Assembly: GCF_900090235.1 (NCBI RefSeq)
Contig: NZ_LT607750.1
Coordinates: forward strand, 2,306,501-2,370,500
Reading direction: 5' to 3'
Source of the DNA: Micromonospora echinaurantiaca
Lineage (GTDB): Bacteria > Actinomycetota > Actinomycetes > Mycobacteriales > Micromonosporaceae
Length of the DNA stretch: 64,000 bases
In this document: one piece after another, positions 17,228 through 29,800 of the stretch
Numbering within the stretch: the first letter of the stretch is position 1
Layout: each line of letters opens with the position of its first letter
Notes under the pieces: generated by a model
Seen by the model: the letters and a program-made list of their open reading frames with translations, nothing else
The model's database searches: none
Told to the model about the DNA's origin: nothing
Position numbers and translations under genes: made by a program

Positions 17228-17319
17228 CGGCCGCGCTCCCACCCGCTCGGCGGTCGCGCTCCCACCTGCCCAGCGGCCGCGCTCCCACCGTGCGGCCGGC
17301 CGCGCTCCCACGGCGGTCC
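17228..17319. repeat. four tandem 23-bp repeats with CGGYCGCGCTCCCAC core
   Basis: The 15-base core CGGCCGCGCTCCCAC occurs at 17228, 17274 and 17297, with a T variant at 17251, an exact 23-bp period. The eight bases between cores vary. Conserved cores with variable spacers of fixed length point to a protein-binding array more than to slippage. The GCGCTCCCA half equals one half of the LacI-family operator TGGGAGCGCTCCCA known for CebR, but the other half is absent. Confidence 0.8.
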
Positions 17320-17388
17320 GGCCTGGTCAGGGCACGCGGTGGGCGGGGTTTCCCCGCTGGCTGGTCGGGAATCGGGTGACGCATGCCT

Positions 17389-17413
17389 CACCGCCGACCC
17401 ACGGTGGGCGGTG
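17389..17413. promoter_or_regulatory. inverted repeat CACCGCC-N11-GGCGGTG
   Basis: A perfect 7-bp inverted repeat, 70 bases before the citrate synthase start. It could end the sulfatase transcript or be an operator; no T-tract follows. Confidence 0.4.
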
Positions 17414-17484
17414 TCCCGGGAACCGCGAATACGGTAGAAGCGAAGGCAATTCAACGTAGATCTGCCGGCAAAGCGAGGAACCAC

Positions 17485-18768
<1,284 letters not shown>

Positions 18769-18783
18769 CCGCCGCCGCATCGA

Positions 18784-18818
18784 ACAGGCCGCCGACCCCG
18801 TCAGGGTCGGCGGCCTGT
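18784..18818. terminator. strong hairpin between convergent genes
   Basis: ACAGGCCGCCGACCC pairs with GGGTCGGCGGCCTGT over 15 bp around a 5-nt loop, just after gltA and before the end of the glycosyltransferase gene on the other strand. It should end both transcripts. Confidence 0.9.
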
Positions 18819-18832
18819 CCCGTTGTGCGGGG

Positions 18833-20236
18833 TCAGCGCAGGCCGGCGGCGGCCAGGAGATTGCCGTCGGCGATGGGCGGGACGCGGTGGCCCTGGGCCA
18901 TCCGCTGCGCCGCGCGTTCGGTGGTGACGGCGGGGGCGGTGCTGATCGCCGTCGCGTAGCTGGTCGCGGTGCGCTGCGCGATGGCGGCCCAGCCGTACTG
19001 CTCGTGCACCATGGCCCGGGCCCGGCGGGCCAGCGCGCGGGCCCGCTCCCGGTCCGACAGCAGCGCGTGCACCGCGTCGGTGAGCCCGTCCGGATCGTGC
19101 GGGCGGAACGTCATCCCGGTGACGCCGGGCTCGACGATCTCGGCCAGCCCGCCGGTCGCGGACACCGCCAGCGGCGCGCCGGCCGCGGCGCCCTCCAGCG
19201 CCACCATGCCGAACGGCTCGTAGATGCTCGGCACCGCGAAGCAGTCCGACGCCGCCATCACCGCCGGCAGGTCGGTGCCGCCGAGGAAGCCGGGCATGCT
19301 CACCGCCGCCCCCAGGCCGAGCCGGTGCACGTCGGCCTCCAGCTCGCCGCGGTACGGCCCGTCGCCGGCGATCACCACCCGCAGCCCCGGGTGCCGCTCC
19401 CGTAGCCGGGGCAGCCCGGCGATCAGGTGCTGCACGCCCTTCTCGTACACCAGCCGGCCGGCGAAGGTGACCAGCGGTCCGGTCCCGGCGAACCGGTCCC
19501 GGGCGGCGGCGACCGCGGCCGCCGGCGCCCGCCAGCGCTGCGGCTCGACGCCGTTGGGCACCACGTCGACCCGGCCGGCCGGGACGCCGAAGAGCGCGCC
19601 CACCTCGTCGCGCATGTAACCGGAGCAGACGATCACCCGGGTCGACTCGGCGCTGAGCCAGTGTTCGACGCCGTGGATGGTGCGGTTCATCTCCTCGGGC
19701 AGCCAGCCCTGGTGCCGGCCCGCCTCGGTGGCGTGGATGGTGCTGACCAGCGGGACGTCCAGGTGCTCGCGCAGGGTCATCGCGGTGTGCGCGACGAGCC
19801 AGTCGTGGGCGTGGATGACGTCGTATTCGGCGGTGTCGGTGGCGCGCAGGGCGGCGCGGGTGAGGGTGTGGTTGAAGGCCATGGTCCAGGCCAGCAGGCT
19901 GTTGGTGGCCAGGGGGAAGGTGACGGGGTCTTCGGCGGCGCGGATGACGCGGACGCCGTCGGTGTATTCCTCCAGGGGTGCGCCGTCGGCGTGGCGGGTG
20001 ACGACGGTGACCTGGTGGCCGGCGGCGGCGAGGGCGACGGAGAGGGCGTGGACGTGGCGGCCGAGGCCGCCGACGAGCACCGGCGGGTACTCCCAGGACA
20101 GCATCAGGATGCGCCGGGACGGCGGGGCCACGCCGCCGGCGGCGGGCTGCGGGATCGCGGGGCGGGACGTCGGGGTGGGCCGGCAGGTGCGGTCCGGGGC
20201 GGTGGCGAGCGGCTCGCCGACCCGCAGGGTGGTCAC
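18833..20236 (-). CDS. GT4-family glycosyltransferase (GlgA/GlgM-like)
   Basis: A 467-residue GT-B glycosyltransferase. Early residues show ILMLSWEYPPVLVGGLGRHV (nucleotide-sugar glycogen-synthase-like Gly loop), then VIHAHDWLVAHTAMTL and VPLVSTIHATEAGRHQGW. The C-terminal Rossmann domain has VTFAGRLVYEKGVQHL, VVIAGDGPYRGEL and the donor-site FAVPSIYEPFGMVALEG with its E-x7-E. It is close to actinobacterial glycogen synthase/maltose-1-phosphate synthase, though substrate needs testing. GTG 20236 is chosen because GGAGATT precedes it by a few bases; ORF continuation upstream is artefact. It is divergent from the glgX-treY-treZ operon, which supports a role in alpha-glucan metabolism. A block near 19.8-20.1 kb uses more T/G third bases than the rest. 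Confidence 0.92.
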   Translation of the reverse strand: MTTLRVGEPLATAPDRTCRPTPTSRPAIPQPAAGGVAPPSRRILMLSWEYPPVLVGGLGRHVHALSVALAAAGHQVTVVTRHADGAPLEEYTDGVRVIRAAEDPVTFPLATNSLLAWTMAFNHTLTRAALRATDTAEYDVIHAHDWLVAHTAMTLREHLDVPLVSTIHATEAGRHQGWLPEEMNRTIHGVEHWLSAESTRVIVCSGYMRDEVGALFGVPAGRVDVVPNGVEPQRWRAPAAAVAAARDRFAGTGPLVTFAGRLVYEKGVQHLIAGLPRLRERHPGLRVVIAGDGPYRGELEADVHRLGLGAAVSMPGFLGGTDLPAVMAASDCFAVPSIYEPFGMVALEGAAAGAPLAVSATGGLAEIVEPGVTGMTFRPHDPDGLTDAVHALLSDRERARALARRARAMVHEQYGWAAIAQRTATSYATAISTAPAVTTERAAQRMAQGHRVPPIADGNLLAAAGLR

Positions 20237-20574
20237 ATCAATCTCCGTCCAGGGCAGGGTGGGACGCGCCGGCGTCGATGGCGGCGGAACAGGGAAGTGG
20301 GGGTGGCCGAGGGCCGAGCGGCGACGCGCGCGGGCGCGCGCCCTGATCCAGGAAAGGGCATCGACCGGGATTCCGCATCTCGAAAAGGGCTCAAGGTGAC
20401 GGAAGACACCTGACGGGTCGACCGACGTACGACTCGGGCCGATTCGCGCCCCGGAGCTGCGAGGATGGATTGGCCGAACCGGGTGCGGGGCATTACCGCC
20501 GTGCGCACCGCCCGGCCCGCCGTGCGGTGCGGTCATGACGCGATGCGCTCATGATTCTGTGCCGAAGGAGCGAC
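20237..20574. other. 338-base divergent intergenic region
   Basis: This stretch separates the glycosyltransferase from glgX and must hold both promoters. It contains two copies of TCATGA (20533 and 20549) 16 bp apart just before glgX, which could be a symmetric operator. No gene, RNA or terminator is apparent. Confidence 0.4.
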
Positions 20575-22692
<2,118 letters not shown>

Positions 22693-22693
22693 C

Positions 22694-25054
22694 ATGGCCG
22701 CCACCCCGCCCCCCGATCCGGTCCGGGCACTGACCAAGGTGACGACGCCGTCGCCGACCCACCGGGTCGGGGCGACCTACCGCATCCAGGTCCGGCCCGG
22801 CTTCGACCTGGCCGCCACCGCCGGCCTCGCCGACTACCTGGCCGACCTCGGCGTCAGCCACCTCTACAGCGCGCCGCTGCTGACCGCCGCCCCCGGCTCC
22901 GCGCACGGCTACGACGTGGTCGACCACCGGGCGGTCAACCCGGAACTGGGCGGCGAGGCCGGCCGGCGACGGCTGCTGCGCGCGCTGCGGGCAGCCGGCC
23001 TCGGCCTGGTCGTGGACATCGTGCCGAACCACGCCGGGGTGGCCGTGCCGGCGGCCAACCCGGCCTGGTGGGACGTGCTGCGCCGGGGGCGCGAGTCGGC
23101 GTACGCGGGCTGGTTCGACATCGACTGGGAGCGCGGCCGGCTGCTGCTGCCGGTGCTGGCCGACACCCCGGACGCCCTCGACGACCTCAAGCTGGCCGAC
23201 GGGGAGCTGCGCTACCACGAGCACCGCTTCCCGATCGCCGACGGCACCGGCGACGGCACGCCCCGGCAGGTGCACGACCGGCAGCACTACGAGCTGGTCT
23301 CCTGGCGCCGCGGGGACGCCGAGCTGACGTACCGCCGGTTCTTCGCCGTCTCCGACCTGGCCGGACTGCGGGTGGAGGACCCGGAGGTCTTCGCCGCCAC
23401 GCACGCCGAGATCCTGCGCTGGGCGGCGGCCGGCGAGGTCGACGGCATCCGGGTCGACCACCCCGACGGGCTGCGCGACCCGGCCGGCTACCTGGCCCGA
23501 CTCCGGGCCGCCGCGCCGGGCGCCTGGCTGGTGGTGGAGAAGATCCTGGAGTACGGCGAGGAACTGCCGGACTGGCCGGTGGACGGCACCACCGGCTACG
23601 ACACGCTCGCCGCCGTCGGCGGCCTCTTCGTCGATTCCGACGCCGAGGCCGACTTCACCGCCCTGGACACCCGGCTCGTCGGCCACCCCACCTCGTGGCA
23701 GAACCTGACCCACGACACCAAGCTCGCCGCGGCCACCCGGCTGCTGGCCGCCGAGCTGACCCGGCTGGCCGCGCTCGCCCCCGAGGTGGAACCGGCCGCG
23801 GCCCGGTCGGCGCTGGCCGAACTCGCCGCCGCCTTCGCGGTGTACCGGGGCTACCCGCCGGAGGGCGCCCGGCACCTGGCCGCCGCCCGCGCCGAGGCCG
23901 GCCGCCGCCGTCCCGACCTCACCGGCACCCTGGACGCGCTCACCCGCCGGCTGCGCGACCCCGACGACGAGCTGGCCCAGCGGTTCCCGCAGTTCACCGG
24001 CGCGGTGATGGCCAAGGGCGTGGAGGACACCGCGTTCTACCGGTGGAGCCGGTTCGTGGCGCTCAACGAGGTCGGTGGCAGCCCGGCCCACTTCGGCGTG
24101 CCGCCGGCCGAGTTCCACCGGTTCGCCACCGCCCGGCAGGTGCGCTGGCCGGCGAGCATGACCACGCTCTCCACCCACGACACCAAGCGGTCGGAGGACG
24201 TCCGGGCCCGGCTGGCCGTGCTGTCGGAGCTGCCGGAGCGCTGGGCGTCGCTGGTGGGCGACTGGATGGCACGGGCACCGCTGCGCGACCCGGCGTTCGC
24301 GCACCTGCTGTGGCAGACCGCCGTCGGCGCCTGGCCGATCGAGCGCGAGCGCCTTCATGCGTACGCCGAGAAGGCGGCCCGGGAGGCCGCCGCGTCGACC
24401 AGCTGGACCGACCCCGACCCGGCGTTCGAGCGGGCCATGCACGCGCTGGTCGACGCGATGTACGACGACGCCGCCCTGAACGCCGCGATCGGTGACGTCG
24501 CCGCCGAGATCACCCCGGCCGGCTGGTCCAACGCGCTCGGGCAGAAGCTGGTGCAGCTGGCCATGCCCGGGGTGCCGGACACCTACCAGGGCACCGAGCT
24601 GTGGGACAACTCGCTGGTCGACCCGGACAACCGCCGGCCGGTCGACTTCGCCGTACGCCGGCAGCTGCTGGCCCGGCTCGACGCCGGTTGGCGGCCGGCG
24701 GTGGACGCGACCGGGGCGGCCAAGCTGCTGGTGGTGTCGCGGACCCTGCGGCTGCGCCGGGACCGCCCGGAGCTGTTCACCGGCTACCGGCCGGTGCCGG
24801 TGCGCGGGCCGGCCGCCCGGCACGCGGTGGCCTTCGACCGGGGCGGCGCGATCGCGGTGGCGACCCGGCTGCCGCTGCGGCTGGCCGCCGCCGGCGGGTG
24901 GCGCGACACCACCCTGTCGATTTCCGTTCACAGCGTTACGGACATGTTCACCGGACGGGTCTACAGTGGGTCTGACCTGCTCCTTCATGATCTGCTGAGC
25001 ACCTATCCCGTCGCCCTCCTCGCTCCCGTCGATCTCGTGGAGGCTGCCGCATGA
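22694..25054 (+). CDS. treY: malto-oligosyltrehalose synthase TreY
   Basis: A 786-residue GH13 enzyme that converts the reducing-end alpha-1,4 bond of maltodextrins to the alpha,alpha-1,1 bond of trehalose. Visible markers: ATYRIQVRPGFDLAATAGLA, VSHLYSAPLLTAAPGSAHGY, LGLVVDIVPNHAGVAVPA, VDGIRVDHPDGLRDPAGYLA (nucleophile), LVVEKILEYGEELPDWPVDG (acid Glu) and MTTLSTHDTKRSEDVRARL. The length is normal for the family. It starts one base after the glgX stop (TGACATG), and its own stop overlaps the treZ start (ATGA). Cytoplasmic; product is passed to TreZ, which releases free trehalose. Confidence 0.97.
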   Translation: MAATPPPDPVRALTKVTTPSPTHRVGATYRIQVRPGFDLAATAGLADYLADLGVSHLYSAPLLTAAPGSAHGYDVVDHRAVNPELGGEAGRRRLLRALRAAGLGLVVDIVPNHAGVAVPAANPAWWDVLRRGRESAYAGWFDIDWERGRLLLPVLADTPDALDDLKLADGELRYHEHRFPIADGTGDGTPRQVHDRQHYELVSWRRGDAELTYRRFFAVSDLAGLRVEDPEVFAATHAEILRWAAAGEVDGIRVDHPDGLRDPAGYLARLRAAAPGAWLVVEKILEYGEELPDWPVDGTTGYDTLAAVGGLFVDSDAEADFTALDTRLVGHPTSWQNLTHDTKLAAATRLLAAELTRLAALAPEVEPAAARSALAELAAAFAVYRGYPPEGARHLAAARAEAGRRRPDLTGTLDALTRRLRDPDDELAQRFPQFTGAVMAKGVEDTAFYRWSRFVALNEVGGSPAHFGVPPAEFHRFATARQVRWPASMTTLSTHDTKRSEDVRARLAVLSELPERWASLVGDWMARAPLRDPAFAHLLWQTAVGAWPIERERLHAYAEKAAREAAASTSWTDPDPAFERAMHALVDAMYDDAALNAAIGDVAAEITPAGWSNALGQKLVQLAMPGVPDTYQGTELWDNSLVDPDNRRPVDFAVRRQLLARLDAGWRPAVDATGAAKLLVVSRTLRLRRDRPELFTGYRPVPVRGPAARHAVAFDRGGAIAVATRLPLRLAAAGGWRDTTLSISVHSVTDMFTGRVYSGSDLLLHDLLSTYPVALLAPVDLVEAAA

Positions 25055-26784
25055 CCGAGTTCAGCGTGTGGGCGCCCGAAGCCGCCCGGGTCCGGCTGCG
25101 CCACTTCGGCGGCGCCGACCACGAGATGCGCGCCGCCGCCGGCGGGTGGTGGCGGGTCGAGGTGCCCGGCGCCGGCCCCGGCACCGACTACGCCTTCCTC
25201 CTCGACGACGACGATCACGCCCTGCCCGACCCGCGCTCGGCGTGGCAGCCGGCGGGCGTGCACGGGCCGAGTCGGCTCTACTCCCACTCCTCGTTCCCCT
25301 GGACCGACGCGTCGTGGACCGGCCGGCAACTGCCCGGCAGCGTCCTGTACGAGCTGCACATCGGCACGTTCACCCCCGAGGGCACCTTCGACGCGGCCAT
25401 CGGCAAGCTCGACCACCTGGTCGACCTGGGCGTCGACCTGATCGAGCTGCTGCCGGTCAACGCCTTCAACGGCGAGCACAACTGGGGGTACGACGGGGTC
25501 TGCTGGTTCGCCCCGCACGAGCCCTACGGCGGGCCGGACGGGCTGAAACGCCTGGTCGACGCCGCCCACGCCAAGGGGCTGGGGGTGATCCTCGACGTCG
25601 TCTACAACCATTTCGGCCCCTCCGGGGCCTACGCGCCGATGTTCGCGCCGTACCTCAGCGAGCAGAGCAACCCGTGGGGCCGCACGGTCAACCTGGACGG
25701 GCCGCACTCCGACGGCGTGCGCCGCTACATCATCGACTCGGTGCTGATGTGGTTGCGCGACTACCACGTCGACGGGCTGAGGCTGGACGCCGTGCACGCG
25801 ATGCCCGACTCCCGCGCGGTGCACCTGCTCGAAGAGATGACGGTCGAGGTCGAGGCGCTGTCGACGCACCTGGGCCGGCCGCTGTCGCTGATCGCCGAAT
25901 CCGACCTCAACGACCCGCGACTCATCACGCCCCGCGAGGCGGGTGGGTACGGCCTGCACGCCCAGTGGAACGACGACGCCCACCACGCCCTGCACACGCT
26001 GCTCACGGGGGAGCGGCAGGGGTACTACGGGGACTTTGGGTCCCTCGAAGCGCTGACCGACGTGCTGACCGGCGGGTTCTTCCACGCCGGCACCTGGTCG
26101 TCGTTCCGGCAGCGTCACCACGGGCGGCCGGTGGACCGGCAGCGGCTGCCGGGGCACCGGTTGGTTGCCTATCTCCAGAACCACGACCAGATCGGGAACC
26201 GGGCTACTGGGGATCGGATCTCGGCGTCGCTGTCGCCTGCGCTGCTGCGGGTGGGGGCTACGTTGCTGCTGACGGCGCCCTTTACGCCGATGCTGTTCAT
26301 GGGGGAGGAGTGGGCGGCTTCCACGCCGTGGCAGTTCTTCACGTCGCATCCCGAGCCGGAGTTGGCTGCTGCCGTCGCCGCTGGGCGTAAGCGGGAGTTC
26401 GCCTCGCACGGGTGGGCTTCGGCTGACGTGCCGGATCCGCAGGATCCGGAGACGTTCCTGCGGTCGCGGTTGGACTGGGCGGAGCTGGACAAGCCGGACC
26501 ACCGGGAGATGTACGAGTTCTACCGGCGGCTGATCGCGCTGCGGAAGTCACGGGCTGACCTGTCGGATCCGCGGCTGCACGCGGTGGACGTGCGGCACGG
26601 CGACCAGTTCCTGCTGATGCGGCGGGGGGAGTGCCTGGTGGCGGCGAACTTGGCGGGCAAGCCGCAGCGGATCACGTTGCCAGGGGTGGCGCGGCGGGTG
26701 CTGCTGGCGACCGGGGACGGGGTGACGGTGATGCGTGACCGCATTGAGCTTCCGGCAGAGACGGCGGCGATCGTTGCGTTCTAA
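25051..26784 (+). CDS. treZ: malto-oligosyltrehalose trehalohydrolase TreZ
   Basis: A 577-residue GH13 enzyme that hydrolyses maltooligosyl trehalose to trehalose. The N-terminal domain (1-90) begins FSVWAPEAARVRLRHFGG; the catalytic barrel has VLYELHIGTFTPEGTF, DLIELLPVNAFNGEHNWGYD, GVILDVVYNHFGPSG, DGLRLDAVHAMPD (nucleophile) and LIAESDLNDPRLI (acid). The last 200 codons differ from the rest: more T-ending and G-ending codons and lower GC, from about 26160 on. The frame and motifs remain intact (FMGEEWAASTPWQFFTSH). The ATGA overlap with treY makes translation coupled. The drift may be an exchanged segment adjoining the low-GC region downstream. Confidence 0.97.
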   Translation: MTEFSVWAPEAARVRLRHFGGADHEMRAAAGGWWRVEVPGAGPGTDYAFLLDDDDHALPDPRSAWQPAGVHGPSRLYSHSSFPWTDASWTGRQLPGSVLYELHIGTFTPEGTFDAAIGKLDHLVDLGVDLIELLPVNAFNGEHNWGYDGVCWFAPHEPYGGPDGLKRLVDAAHAKGLGVILDVVYNHFGPSGAYAPMFAPYLSEQSNPWGRTVNLDGPHSDGVRRYIIDSVLMWLRDYHVDGLRLDAVHAMPDSRAVHLLEEMTVEVEALSTHLGRPLSLIAESDLNDPRLITPREAGGYGLHAQWNDDAHHALHTLLTGERQGYYGDFGSLEALTDVLTGGFFHAGTWSSFRQRHHGRPVDRQRLPGHRLVAYLQNHDQIGNRATGDRISASLSPALLRVGATLLLTAPFTPMLFMGEEWAASTPWQFFTSHPEPELAAAVAAGRKREFASHGWASADVPDPQDPETFLRSRLDWAELDKPDHREMYEFYRRLIALRKSRADLSDPRLHAVDVRHGDQFLLMRRGECLVAANLAGKPQRITLPGVARRVLLATGDGVTVMRDRIELPAETAAIVAF

Positions 26785-26789
26785 TATCC

Positions 26790-26819
26790 ACGGCACAGGT
26801 GGAGGCATAGCCGTGCCGT
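26790..26819 (+). terminator. hairpin after treZ
   Basis: ACGGCAC and GTGCCGT form a perfect 7-bp stem around a 16-nt loop, beginning six bases after the treZ stop. Weak to moderate terminator. Confidence 0.5.
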
Positions 26820-26892
26820 CAATGTAGGCAGGCTCTGCCTTGGTGTTGTCGGGCTGCCAACGCCCCCGGCGGGCCTTCCCGACAGACGTCGT

Positions 26893-29800
26893 TCAGCGCC
26901 CGAGCAGTTTGGCTAGGGCGCCCTTCTTAGGTGCCGCGAGCAGCCCCAGGTCAGCCAAATCCGAAGCCAGCGACTTGGACAAGGCCTTGTTGTGTTGGCT
27001 GACACCTTCCGTGAACTTCCCCCGCAAAGTAAGGACGTGGCCGTAGCCTGCACCACGCGCCCAGACAACAACCCTCGCCGCTGACCGGAGGTCGCCCGCA
27101 ACATTCCTCGCCAACAAGTCTTGCGCCAACTCGCTAGCGGCCTTCTTCACCTGGTTCTCTACGCCCGGATCAGCCGACGGCCGAGTTTCGATCAAGAGAT
27201 CAACCCGTTCAGTCCTTTCGGTCTCACGCGTCTTGTCCTTGAGGGCGGCGCGGGTGTACTCGACAGCGGCTGCTCCGACTCCGGCCTGCCCCACGGCCTT
27301 CAAAAGTCCCGTTGTGCTATTGGCCTCAGCAAGGGCCACCCAAATGCGTGTGCGCTCGTCGGTGCTCAAACGGGAGCAGTAGCGGCCAAGCGCGGGTGCT
27401 GTCATCGTTACCTGGCCAATCAGAGAACGCACCTCGTCGGGGGTGGGGCCGAGGCCGAGCCAAGCATCAAGAAGCGTGGTAGCTCGCTCTGCTGCAGGGA
27501 CCCGGGCCACCTCGTCCACTGGCGGAGCGTCTCCGCCAAACACCGCTCGAACCCCGAGTTTGAGTCGAAGGACAGCCGCCTCTTCGCCTTGAGAGAGTTC
27601 GTAATCGTCAAGGCGGTCAGACAGCGACTTGGCGGAGTCCGGGGGAAGCTTTTCGCACAGCTTCAGCCAATTCGTCGTGACCGACGAGGTTAGGCCAAGA
27701 CTGTGCGGTACGAGTGCCAAGTCCTCGACCAGTGGCTCGGCCAGCCTTGCCTCAGCGCCACTCGAGAGGAAGGTGACGGCGGTATTGAATAGCGCATCTT
27801 TGCGGGCCCACAGGAGCGTGGCTTCCTCATCGTCATTATCGGCCCCGTCCCAGCCTACCGCCGACAGTGTGATCGCCAGCGCTTCAGCCAAGTTCGCGGC
27901 GTCTATCGCGGACAGTTTGTAAACCTGGCGAGCCAGCGCTGGCAACTCCCTCAGGAAGGCCACATCATTGGAGGTCGCGATGGACGGCAAAATTTTGGAG
28001 GTCAGTACGTCCGCAGCCAAGGCAGAAACTGAAGCGTCCTCATCCGCCGGGATGTCCGGCAACAACGGGGACCAAGCGTCCCAGTTGGTCGTCGGGTAGT
28101 CGTGTAGACCGAGCAGTGCGTGACGCGCACGGAGAACAGGCGAAGCCATCGGGGCGATGTGACTATCCGCATTGTCCAGCGCCCAGTTCCGAAGTGGCCC
28201 GCAGGCCTTCACGGACTGTGCGGACGTGAAGATTTCCGACAACAGACGCTCGCCATCGGAACGAGATGTTGCGATCGCTATCAATTCTTCAAGCCGTTCG
28301 ATACCCTTGCCGGTGCTTTCCTGCGTTGGCCTGGGGCGGCCAGGCTGAACCGGTGTCGGCTCGGGCGTCTCGAGGTCATTCAGCGTCTCCAGGACGGAAT
28401 CTCGAACTCGATGCCAGAGTTCCTCGGCGTTCTTGATGGGGGCCTTGCTCAGGGCGGTAAGCAACGGGTGCGGAAGGTCATCGAACCTCTCCGCAAGGAT
28501 CTCGATCATCGCCAGAGAAGATTCGTCGTCTAGCAGCGGCAACAGCTGTGCAAACCTGTTGAAGAGGCTTTCCAGGTCGGGCTCATGCCGAAGATCGTTG
28601 AGGATGTCCTCGACCAACTCGGAGGCATCGGACCAGCAAGCAACCAGGAGAGCACCTGGCAGCGATTCATGCGAGAGCGCGTTAGCCTTAGCCGCCGCAA
28701 CGAGCGACGGTCCAGCATCGCGAGCGACGACCTCTCGATGTTCTGGGTCCAGGTGTTCGATGAGCTTGCAAGCGGCCTCGTAGGCGAACTTGCGTCCAGG
28801 TCCGGTCGCAGTGTCGCCCTCGGTAACCAACAAGGGAATGGCAATTGCCAACGTCGTCGATTCCTGGCCCTCAAACTGGGCGACCACCTGGTCGGGAGCA
28901 GTATCCGTGGCGAAGTCGATCACGTCTCCGAGCCGAGGATCACCCAGGGTCTCGCGACCTGCTGCCCCCTGCAGATACAACAGGTCGGGCCGAGGGTCGT
29001 TGATCCTCGCGGCAGCGACCTTGGCGAGGTAGGTGGCAAGGTGACGACGCAGCGTGGCGTTCGCTTGCTCGACATGCCCCGAGTGCGCGTCCCCAACGTC
29101 TACTAGCAACTCTCCCGCCGGAGCCTCTTCGGCCTTGTCCGGATCTGACTTTGCGGACTCGGCCTCTATCGAGAACCGACGAACTGCCTCGCGCGCTTCG
29201 ATCGTCTGAGCCTCCTCGTCCCCCCTCAGATACCTGAGTAGGCGAGGTGCGCGTCGCAACTCCTCAGCAACCACGGGAAACTCAGTCTGCAGCACAGTCA
29301 GAACGGCCAACTCGTGCGCCCGCTCGAGCCACGAAATGTCTCGCGCCTCGGCAATACGGACAGTGGTCGCGTAGTTGTTCAGAAGGACCTTGACCCGTCG
29401 AGGGCTCCGGACGTGGACTGGGACGAGCGCAAAGATGGCGAGTTCGTAGGTGTGCTGACTCCTAGCACGCAACTCCTCCCACACGCCGCCCCGAGAATCG
29501 GCAAGATCGCGGGCGAATTTGGTCAGAGCGCGGGAGCGCAACGGTGGGAGCGCGATCTGATGCTGGAAGATCTTGTCGAGGAAAGCCCCGGGGGTTGCGT
29601 AGTAGGGTTCATCCTCCCGTACGGGCTTGGCTTGGGGAAGCTTTCGTAGTGCTCGTTCGAGTACCTCTCTATCTGCGGCGACGATGAATGCGCATCCGTC
29701 TTGATCAAGAAATGTCTTGAGATCGATCAAGGTCGCCACGACATCTTCGGGAGCGCATCGGTCGAGCTCATCAATGAAGACCACAAGCCGTTCGGTTTTG

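Larger units (their letters stand above)
17186..17484. other. repeat-bearing intergenic region upstream of citrate synthase
   Basis: The 299 bases hold the four-copy 23-bp repeat (17228-17319), a hairpin at 17389-17413 and the citrate-synthase leader. No protein-coding frame with a ribosome-binding site is seen. Confidence 0.5.

Noticed and set aside
17228..17319. CRISPR-like array
   Set aside because: The conserved core is 15 bp with eight-base gaps, far too short for spacers, and no cas genes are present.
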